The notes under the pieces were generated by a model. That model saw only the letters and a program-made list of their open reading frames with translations. It had not been told where the DNA came from and did no database searches. Positions 57,438-64,000 of a stretch of 64,000 nt of DNA are shown one piece after another (within the stretch, counting starts at the first letter, position 1; every line of letters starts with the position of its first letter). The position numbers and the translations under genes are program-made. The DNA is from Clostridiales bacterium (lineage in GTDB: Bacteria > Bacillota > Clostridia > Christensenellales > Aristaeellaceae), in contig SVHC01000009.1 in assembly GCA_015056055.1 (NCBI GenBank), positions 21,283 through 85,282 of the forward strand, in the 5' to 3' direction.

Positions 57438-58400
57438 CTAGCCTCCGTAAATCAAAATCAAGTCCTGTATCAGGAAGTAAATCCCCGTAAAAATTCCGCC
57501 GAGCCAGACGAGAAGCGTCTGCCAGTCCATGGGGTCGTTTTTGCGCGGATGATCCGCGCTGACCGGGCGCGTCGCACGGACGCAGAGCCGGTACTGAAAA
57601 ATCATGAGAAGCGTAAAAATCACAAGCCCCGGCAGCATGCCGAGAAGTCCCTGCATTCCGCCCACCTGCTCAAGCACGGTACCGGTCTGCGCCGGCGCAT
57701 CTCCTGCCCAGAGCATCACGGCAAATGCAATGCCATTGAACGCCGTGTGATAAATCATGGATGCATACAGGCTGCCCAGGCGGAAAACCAGCATCGCCAT
57801 AAGCGCTCCGCCGATGATTTCCGACGGAAAACCCAGAAGCGAGCCATGAATCAGGGTGAAAAGCATGGTTGTGATTGCTGCGGCGCGTACTTTTCCGCGG
57901 GATTCCAGCGAATTGAGAATCACGCCGCGGAAAGCAAGTTCCTCAAATATGGCCGGAAACGCCACCATCAGCATAAACATGCCGATAATGCCCATTGTAT
58001 CCGTCGGCAAAGCAACGGAAGTATCGTATATCACGCCGCCGGTCGCTTCCACCAATGCGCTCCAGAACATGCTGACAATGCTGACCACCATAAATGCGAA
58101 CGCAGCCAGAACCACAATTCCGATTGCTCTTCCCGGGCTGATGGGCAGAAGACGCAGCGATTCCAGCGGATATTTCCTTCTTCCGGCCAGATACGCCGCA
58201 GGCAAACCAAGACACAGTACATAATAGGAGGAAGAAGCGATGTTTTTCACCGCGCCCATATTGAAAAGGCCGGTGCCCGAAAGCCATTCCAGCAGGAACT
58301 GCAGGATGCAAAGCCCTGCCGACGCAATCAGATAAGCCGTTCCGCCATCAAACAGGTCGATGTTCCGCCGCTTGTTTCCTAAATTGATTTCTTCGCGCAT
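57438..58400 (-). CDS. CPBP-family intramembrane metalloprotease
   Basis: A 320-residue membrane protein with about eight hydrophobic segments. The CPBP/Abi motifs are EELAFRGVIL (about residue 162), FTLIHGS with His and HTAFNGIAF with His/Asn. These enzymes cleave transmembrane substrates, for example prenyl-protein or anti-sigma targets and bacteriocin-immunity partners. It overlaps the hydrolase gene upstream by 22 bp and precedes rlmH by 3 bp. Confidence 0.9.
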   Translation of the reverse strand: MREEINLGNKRRNIDLFDGGTAYLIASAGLCILQFLLEWLSGTGLFNMGAVKNIASSSYYVLCLGLPAAYLAGRRKYPLESLRLLPISPGRAIGIVVLAAFAFMVVSIVSMFWSALVEATGGVIYDTSVALPTDTMGIIGMFMLMVAFPAIFEELAFRGVILNSLESRGKVRAAAITTMLFTLIHGSLLGFPSEIIGGALMAMLVFRLGSLYASMIYHTAFNGIAFAVMLWAGDAPAQTGTVLEQVGGMQGLLGMLPGLVIFTLLMIFQYRLCVRATRPVSADHPRKNDPMDWQTLLVWLGGIFTGIYFLIQDLILIYGG

Positions 58401-59185
58401 ATATTTCCTCGCAGTTCATAGATTCCGGCTGCACCGTCGCGCCGCGCCACATCGATCGACGCAGACTGTCCCGCAGCGATGAGCGAGTCTGTCACCGTGC
58501 GCAGTGCAAGCTCCGGAAAATTGTTTTCCCGACTCAGATGGCCAAGCACCAGCTGCTTTACGCCCGACGCAATCAGCCGCGATGCAGCCGCGCCCGCATC
58601 TTCATTGGAAAGATGGCCCTTGTTTCCCATGATGCGCCGCTTGAGGTCATAGGGATAGGGACCCATGCGAAGCATACCAGGATCATAATTCGATTCCAGC
58701 AGCACCAGATCCGCGCCTTCGCAGCAGGAAATCCAGCCTTCCTGAATTTCGCCCGTATCGGTCGCAACGGCACAGCGCGCATCCGGAGTTGTGAACGAAT
58801 AGCCCACAGGTTCCTCGGCATCATGCGAAATGGGGAAGGGCAGAACGGTTATCCCGCCCAGCGAAACCGCCGTACCCGTGCGGAGAATGCCGATATTGTC
58901 CCGATGAACGGCGCCGATCTTTTCGCGCATGGCGCGCCAGGTGCCCACTGTGGCATAAACGGGCAGATTGTACTTCCGGCTGAGCACGCCCGCGCCGGAA
59001 ATGTGGTCGGTATGCTCATGCGTAATCAGTATGCCCGAAAGGCGGGCAGGATCTGCGCCGATGCGGCAAAGTTCCTTCGCGATCCGCGTGCCGGAAATGC
59101 CTGCATCCACCAGAAGGTGCGTATCGCCCTCGGCAACGTAAATCGCATTGCCGCCGGAGCCGGAAAACAGGGGGGCAAATATCAT
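58379..59185 (-). CDS. YycJ/WalJ-like MBL-fold hydrolase
   Basis: A 268-residue metallo-beta-lactamase-fold protein with LFSGSGGNAIYV at the N-terminus, the metal motif ITHEHTDHISGAG, a later SHDAEEPVGY and NKGHLSNEDA. This combination is the YycJ (WalJ) type, thought to act as a nuclease linked to cell-wall and DNA-replication coordination. The walRK genes are not in this window. Confidence 0.88.
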   Translation of the reverse strand: MIFAPLFSGSGGNAIYVAEGDTHLLVDAGISGTRIAKELCRIGADPARLSGILITHEHTDHISGAGVLSRKYNLPVYATVGTWRAMREKIGAVHRDNIGILRTGTAVSLGGITVLPFPISHDAEEPVGYSFTTPDARCAVATDTGEIQEGWISCCEGADLVLLESNYDPGMLRMGPYPYDLKRRIMGNKGHLSNEDAGAAASRLIASGVKQLVLGHLSRENNFPELALRTVTDSLIAAGQSASIDVARRDGAAGIYELRGNICAKKSI

Positions 59186-60036
59186 TCCTCGTCGTTCACT
59201 CCCGTCAGGTCAAAAGCGGGCGTATATTCGCGCTTTGCAGAGGAGCGCGCCTGCACAAACCCGTTTTCAAATCCACATTCGTCAATGTATTCCCAGACCA
59301 GTTCGTATTCTTCGCGCGAAATGCGCCGGTCCATATCCGTTCCCGCCACGCGGGGCGTGGGCGTGTACTGCGCCATCACGCTGACCCATGCATCGGGCAG
59401 ATTTTCAAAGATCCATTTCAGGATTTCAATGCTTTCCTCGGCGTGACCCGGCAGAATCAGATGCCGCACGAGCATTCCGCGCGTCATGAGTCCATCCTCG
59501 TCAAACTGCGCGGGACCAACCTGCGCGTGCATGGCAAGAAGCGCTTTCTTTGCCACTTCAGGATAATCCGGGCAGGCGGAAAGGGTACGCGCCGTTTCCG
59601 GGTTCATGTACTTGAAATCCGGCAGATAAACGTCTACAAGGCCGTGCAGCGCTTCAATCTGCTCCTCCGTTTCGTATCCGGACGAATTCCAGACCACAGG
59701 TACGGGGAGTTTCGGCGTAAGCGAGCGCACAATTTCGGGCAGAAAATGCCCGGCAGTGACCAGATTGATATTGTGCACGCCCTTTGCAATAAGGCGGTCG
59801 TAAACGCTTCTGAGGTCATCCACTTCCTGCCCGAATGCGCCGCGGGAAATATCGTCATTCTGGCAGAAGACGCATTTAAGCGGACATCCGGAAAAAAACA
59901 CCGCACCCGAACCTTTTGTACCGGAAATAACGGGTTCCTCGTCAAAATGGGGCGCTGCGCGGGCAATTTTCGGTTTCATTCCGACGCCGCACAGTCCGCG
60001 TTTTTCGCACCCTCTGGGGCAGATGCCGCATTTCAT
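59182..60036 (-). CDS. Radical SAM protein, PflA-like
   Basis: A 284-residue radical SAM enzyme. An N-terminal cysteine-rich stretch (KCGICPRGCEKRGLCGVG) is followed by the cluster motif FFSGCPLKCVFCQN (CxxxCxxC) at about residues 49-62 and by NLVTAGHF and LPDFKYMNP. This is the family often labelled putative pyruvate-formate-lyase activating enzyme; unlike pflA it carries the extra N-terminal cysteines and has no glycyl-radical partner beside it. Actual target unknown. Overlaps of 4 bp on both sides. Confidence 0.88.
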   Translation of the reverse strand: MKCGICPRGCEKRGLCGVGMKPKIARAAPHFDEEPVISGTKGSGAVFFSGCPLKCVFCQNDDISRGAFGQEVDDLRSVYDRLIAKGVHNINLVTAGHFLPEIVRSLTPKLPVPVVWNSSGYETEEQIEALHGLVDVYLPDFKYMNPETARTLSACPDYPEVAKKALLAMHAQVGPAQFDEDGLMTRGMLVRHLILPGHAEESIEILKWIFENLPDAWVSVMAQYTPTPRVAGTDMDRRISREEYELVWEYIDECGFENGFVQARSSAKREYTPAFDLTGVNDEE

Positions 60037-61811
60037 TGTTTTTCCTCCGCATTTTCGCCGCCGGCAATCAAAAGCGCATATGCACCGTTCTTTGCCATCA
60101 GCTCGTCGTGAGAGCCGGATTCGATCAGCTCACCGCGTTCCAGCACATAGATGCAGTCGCAATCGCGGATTGTGGAAAGGCGATGCGCAATGAAAATCGC
60201 CGTGCGCCCCTCGGAAATCGATGCAATGGACTGCTGAACAAGCTCTTCCGTATGGGAATCGATATTGGCCGTAGCTTCATCCAGAACCAGAATGCTCGGC
60301 CGGTGCGCAATCGCACGTGCAAAGGACAGAAGCTGCCTTTCGCCCGTGGAGAAGGTCGCGCCGCGCTCCGCCACCGCGGCATGCATGCCGCCCAGCCTGT
60401 CCACGAACATGTCCGCATGGCTCAGGCGAATCGCGCGGTCAATCTCTTCATCGGTGATATCGGCATGTACGCGGATGTTGTCGGCAATGCTGCCGGCAAA
60501 CAGGAATACATCCTGCAGCACAACCGCGATCTGCGATCTCAGGCTGGAAAGCTTCCATTCCTGCAAAGGTACGCCGTCAATCAGGATTTCACCCCGCTGC
60601 GGCTCATAAAATCTCGAAACCAGATTGATAATCGTGGTTTTACCCGCGCCTGTTGCGCCGACAAAAGCGATTTTTTCGCCCGGTTCGGCCGTGAAGGACA
60701 CATCCCTGAGTACCCATTCCTCATCCTTATAGGCAAACCAGACGTTTCGGAACTCCACGCGTCCCTGAATGGCAGCCTCATGACCGGGCGCGTCCGGCTC
60801 TTCCAGCACGCAGCCGTCGTTCAGAAGGGAGAAGATGCGGTCCGCCGATACGAGCGCAGACTGCACGGAATTGTACTTCTCGGCAAGATCGTTGATCGGG
60901 TCAAAAAACTGCTTTATGTACGTCGTAAATGCAAACAGCACGCCGACTTCCACTGCGCCGATATCCTGCCCGGCCATCTTCCAGCCGAAAATCAGGATCA
61001 GAACGATTGCCAGCGCGTTGATGACCTCCATCACAGGGCGCATAAAGCTGTTGATGCCGACCTGCGTCATGGTCGTTTTGCGGTACTGCAGGTTGAGATC
61101 GTGCAGCTGGTCAAACTTCTCCTTTTCACGTCCGAATGCCTGAATCACGCGGATGCCGGAAAGGCTTTCGGCGAAAAAGCCGTTGATCTTCGAAATCAGC
61201 GCCTTCATGCGCACAAAATTGTTGTGCAGCGCCTTGCGGCACAGGAAGGTGATCGCCATAATCAGGGGAACCGCAGTGAATCCCACCAGCGCAAGCCGCC
61301 AGTTCATGGTCAGCATCATGATAACGATACCGATCAGAAGGAAAACATCCCGGAAAAGACCGACCAGAACGTCGTTGTAGAACTCGTTCAGCGATTCTAC
61401 GTCGTTTGTGGCGCGGGTCAGAAGCCTGCCGCTGCCCATGCGGTCAAGGTCGGTGAGTTTCATGCGGTGAATGTGGTCAAACAGTTTCAGACGCACGTCA
61501 TGCAGAATCGACTGACACACGCGCGCAAGCAGACGCGCCTGCATGATGCTCGCCGCCGAACCTGCGACAACCACCAGAAAATACGCAATACCCATCCACA
61601 GAAGTGGAGCCGCGCTGCCGCCCTCCGCAGCAAGAGGACGGATATAATCGTCCACGGCGATTTCCATGATCAAAGGTTTGATCAGATCCGAACCGTTGAA
61701 TGCCAGAACCAGCACAATGCACAGCACAAGCTGCCACACATACGGGCGCATGAGTCCAAGAAGCGGCAAAATCACATGGCCGTTTTTTGCCTTATTGCTT
61801 TTACTCTTCAT
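60033..61811 (-). CDS. Heterodimeric ABC exporter subunit with consensus ATP site
   Basis: A 592-residue half-transporter: six-helix membrane domain (residues 15-320) and an ATPase with Walker A GATGAGKTT and Walker B ILVLDEATANID containing the catalytic Glu. Its signature loop reads FSTGERQ rather than LSGGQ, typical of the half that completes the degenerate site of its partner. Start ATG 61811 follows ggaggcagaag; the frame upstream overlaps the partner and is not used. Confidence 0.93.
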   Translation of the reverse strand: MKSKSNKAKNGHVILPLLGLMRPYVWQLVLCIVLVLAFNGSDLIKPLIMEIAVDDYIRPLAAEGGSAAPLLWMGIAYFLVVVAGSAASIMQARLLARVCQSILHDVRLKLFDHIHRMKLTDLDRMGSGRLLTRATNDVESLNEFYNDVLVGLFRDVFLLIGIVIMMLTMNWRLALVGFTAVPLIMAITFLCRKALHNNFVRMKALISKINGFFAESLSGIRVIQAFGREKEKFDQLHDLNLQYRKTTMTQVGINSFMRPVMEVINALAIVLILIFGWKMAGQDIGAVEVGVLFAFTTYIKQFFDPINDLAEKYNSVQSALVSADRIFSLLNDGCVLEEPDAPGHEAAIQGRVEFRNVWFAYKDEEWVLRDVSFTAEPGEKIAFVGATGAGKTTIINLVSRFYEPQRGEILIDGVPLQEWKLSSLRSQIAVVLQDVFLFAGSIADNIRVHADITDEEIDRAIRLSHADMFVDRLGGMHAAVAERGATFSTGERQLLSFARAIAHRPSILVLDEATANIDSHTEELVQQSIASISEGRTAIFIAHRLSTIRDCDCIYVLERGELIESGSHDELMAKNGAYALLIAGGENAEEKQ

Positions 61812-63516
61812 CTTCTGCCTCCGTTTGCTGTGTCCACATTGCGGCATATCTGCCGCCCAGTGCCAGAAGCGCCTCATGCGTGCCGCGCTCCGCGACACGT
61901 CCGTTCTCCATAAAGAGAATCTCGTCCGCCTCCTTCAATGCGGAAAGGCGATGGGAGATGATGACCGCCGTGCGTCCTTCGAGTTCGCCCCTGAGATTTT
62001 CAAGGATTCGGTTCTCCGTGCGCGTATCGACGGCGCTGAGCGTATCGTCCAGCAGCAGGATGGAGGGATTTCTCACAAATGCGCGTGCAAGCGCCACGCG
62101 CTGCCGCTGACCGCCGGAGAGGTGATTGCCCCTTTCGCCTGCTACGGTATTAAAACCGTCCGGCATGATGGCAAGGTCTTTTTCAAGCCCCGCCTCGCAG
62201 GCTGCGCACTCTACCTCGGCATGCGTTGCGCCGGTGAAGAATGCGATGTTGTCCTCAATCGTGGTATTGAACAGGAATCCATCCTGCGGCACATAGCCGA
62301 TGGCGCGCCGGAGCGACGCTGCCGGAACGGAAGTAATATCCTGTCCGTCGATAAACAGCTGCCCTTCCTGCGCAGGCAGAAGCTTTGTCAGAAGCAAAAA
62401 CAGCGTGCTCTTGCCACTGCCGGTTTTGCCCGCAATGCCAAGCGTGCCGCCCTTGGGGATGGAAAAGCTTACGTCTTTGAGTGCCTCGCGGTCGCCGTCA
62501 GGGTAGGTGAAGCTCAGATTCTTCGCCTCGATGGTGCCTTCGATGGTGCGTCCGTCGTCCGTGCGGTCGAAAACCGGGGTTTCCTCTTCCTTCATGAGGG
62601 CTGCCATTCGCTTATACGACGCAAGACCCCTCTGCAGCATATTCACAATGCGACCAATGGACATAACCGGCTGCACGATCATTGTAAGATACGAATTGAA
62701 TGCCACATAGTCGCCCAGTCCGATTTCGCCCTCGATTACCAGCCGTCCGCCGTAAACCAGACCGACCGCATAGCACAGGCCAAACAGAACCTGAATGACG
62801 GGGGAGAGCATGGCCGACGTGTACGACAGGCGCAGGTTCGCCTTGCGCATTCCGTCACTTTCAGCCTGATAGCTTTCGTACTGCTGCTTTTCCATGGCAA
62901 ACGCCTTCAGAACGCGCATGCCGTTGATATTTTCCTGCACATGGCCGGAAATGTTCGAAAACGACTCCTGAACGGTTTTGAATTTCGTCTGAACGCTGCG
63001 GCCTATATATATAATGAAGAAAATGGCCACAGGAACCGGGAGCAGCGCAAAAAGCGTAAGGCTGGGATGAACACCCGCAGCCATTTCACCGACGGAAAAT
63101 CCGATGTTCGTCAGCGCGGAAAGGGACTGAGCCATGACCATGCCGAAGGTCATTCGCACCGCGCCCACATCGTTCACGGCATACGCCATCAAATCGCCCG
63201 AACGGTTTTCGCCGTAAAAGCGGATGGGCAGGTATTCCAGATGGGAAAACAGCTTATCGCGCAGATAAATTTCCATCTCGCGCGAAGTGCCGATGATAAA
63301 GTAGCGCCAGGATAGCCTGGTGACGAACACGCCCAGTGCGATCCACAAAATGCGCCACGCTTCCCGCGCAAAGGCCGCATAATCGCTGCCGGCAAACAGC
63401 TCAATTGCGTTACCCAATGCAATGGGGCTGCGCGTATGCAGCCATGTGCTCAGAATCAGAAGAATTGCACCGGGAATATAGTTCCAGCCATGTTTTCGAA
63501 AAAATCCCTTCAGCAT
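61801..63516 (-). CDS. Heterodimeric ABC exporter subunit with degenerate ATP site
   Basis: A 571-residue half-transporter: membrane domain with six segments, Walker A GKTGSGKST, signature LSGGQRQRVALARAF, but Walker B ILLLDDTLSAVD has Asp where the catalytic Glu is expected. This asymmetry is the hallmark of TM287/288- and BmrCD-type drug or lipid exporters. It overlaps the second subunit by 11 bp. Confidence 0.93.
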   Translation of the reverse strand: MLKGFFRKHGWNYIPGAILLILSTWLHTRSPIALGNAIELFAGSDYAAFAREAWRILWIALGVFVTRLSWRYFIIGTSREMEIYLRDKLFSHLEYLPIRFYGENRSGDLMAYAVNDVGAVRMTFGMVMAQSLSALTNIGFSVGEMAAGVHPSLTLFALLPVPVAIFFIIYIGRSVQTKFKTVQESFSNISGHVQENINGMRVLKAFAMEKQQYESYQAESDGMRKANLRLSYTSAMLSPVIQVLFGLCYAVGLVYGGRLVIEGEIGLGDYVAFNSYLTMIVQPVMSIGRIVNMLQRGLASYKRMAALMKEEETPVFDRTDDGRTIEGTIEAKNLSFTYPDGDREALKDVSFSIPKGGTLGIAGKTGSGKSTLFLLLTKLLPAQEGQLFIDGQDITSVPAASLRRAIGYVPQDGFLFNTTIEDNIAFFTGATHAEVECAACEAGLEKDLAIMPDGFNTVAGERGNHLSGGQRQRVALARAFVRNPSILLLDDTLSAVDTRTENRILENLRGELEGRTAVIISHRLSALKEADEILFMENGRVAERGTHEALLALGGRYAAMWTQQTEAEDEE

Positions 63517-63544
63517 TTGTATCCGCCTTTCTGAATGAGGCTTT

Positions 63545-64000
63545 TTAGTTGGCTCTTCTGAATGTGATCAGGTGCGCCTGCGCCTCAGCGCCCCAGCGGA
63601 GGTTGATCGCAGTGCAGCCCGCGCCGTTGGAAACCAGCATGGTATGCCCGTTTTCCTTCACCCAGCCGGTGAGGTATTTCTCGCCATGCACCGACGGAAT
63701 GCGGGGGCTCCAGCCGAAAATGCGAATCTGCCCCCCGTGCGTGTGCCCCGCAAGGACCACGTCCGCCCACTTGCCTCCGTCCGCCGCTTCGGAAGAGGCA
63801 ATCGCAGGCAGCGCATCCGGCGTATGAGTAAGCATAATCACGCAGTCGCCGCTGTTTACCGCGCCGGAAATCGCCGAAATATTGGGATGACCCACGTTAT
63901 AGTCATCCAGACCCGCGATATACAGCGCATCTTCACCGATTGCAATTTTCGCGACCTGATTTTGCAGCAGCATGATTCCGCCCAGCTGCAAAATCAGGTC
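63545..64000 (-). CDS. Metallophosphoesterase (YkuE-like), N-terminus cut by window edge
   Basis: The frame is open to base 64000, so only the C-terminal 151 residues are seen. The calcineurin-type motifs MLTHTPDA and GHTHGGQIRIFG, then a NGAGCTAINLRWGA ending, fit membrane-proximal metallophosphoesterases of the YkuE/YaeI group (UDP-diacylglucosamine or teichoic-lipid related). It lies 28 bp upstream of the ABC exporter genes. Confidence 0.88.
   Translation of the reverse strand, partial: DLILQLGGIMLLQNQVAKIAIGEDALYIAGLDDYNVGHPNISAISGAVNSGDCVIMLTHTPDALPAIASSEAADGGKWADVVLAGHTHGGQIRIFGWSPRIPSVHGEKYLTGWVKENGHTMLVSNGAGCTAINLRWGAEAQAHLITFRRAN

Noticed and set aside
60036-61913. 625-codon plus-strand frame opposite the ABC exporter
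   Set aside because: Shadow of an identified ABC gene.

Overview
The window reads as a chromosomal stretch of an anaerobic, gut-type, probably spore-forming member of the class Clostridia. The evidence is a pyruvate formate-lyase pair with a Rex-type operator, the spoIIID-mreB/mbl gene pair, the glgC-glgD-glgA arrangement, the block yicC-(remA)-gmk-rpoZ-coaBC-priA-def-fmt-rsmB-rlmN, and a set of fucosidases with a NahK-like sugar kinase suited to host-glycan salvage. I cannot name a genus. No tRNA, rRNA, CRISPR array, prophage or complete transposon is visible.

Layout. 1-9.0 kb (minus): the housekeeping block from yicC to rlmN, in which remA is reduced to a C-terminal remnant between yicC and gmk. 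9.0-13.5 kb (minus): ligA, pcrA and a YerC-type regulator. 13.7-18 kb: a URO-D-like orphan, a SPOR-domain membrane protein, a dispersed repeat and glnS. 18-24 kb (mostly plus): a long coiled-coil protein with perfect 42-bp repeats, a NahK-like kinase with pyroglutamyl peptidase, thiN divergent from a TPP-riboswitch-controlled thiT, and a GDPD. 24.2-28.9 kb (minus): an operon of nucleotidyltransferase, NahK-like kinase and two GH29 fucosidases. 29-37.6 kb (plus): an ABC exporter, a small protein with pfkA-rlmD-PAP2, a split chromate transporter and a TPR plus seven-bladed RCC1-like lipoprotein. 37.7-42.5 kb (minus): rhodanese lipoprotein, SDR, structured repeat copy 1, pflA and pflB. 42.6-50.3 kb (minus): radC, sugar isomerase, glg operon, YgjP protease, MreB-like protein and spoIIID. 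50.3-55.9 kb: structured repeat copy 2, an MFS transporter, a GH95 fucosidase, a remnant of an anaerobic sulfatase-maturase gene, a perfect parS site and a PHP-domain protein. 56-64 kb (minus): glycosyltransferase, rlmH, CPBP protease, yycJ-like hydrolase, radical SAM activase, a heterodimeric ABC exporter and a partial metallophosphoesterase.

How the genes fit together. Fucose would be released by GH29 and GH95 enzymes. N-acetylhexosamines could be 1-phosphorylated by the NahK-like kinases and charged to a UDP-sugar by the adjacent nucleotidyltransferase. Glycolysis (pfkA), glycogen storage (glgCDA) and mixed-acid fermentation (pflBA under apparent Rex control) complete a saccharolytic picture. 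The parS site together with the yycJ/rlmH and spoIIID-mreB neighbourhoods suggests an origin-proximal location.

The most unusual feature is a two-copy element of about 230 bp (39086-39312 and 50581-50815). It has TGTCAAAAA/TTTTTTGACA inverted ends and an internal double hairpin whose three differing base pairs are all compensatory. In both loci it sits between two copies of the local transcription terminator hairpin. I do not recognise it as a named element or RNA family.
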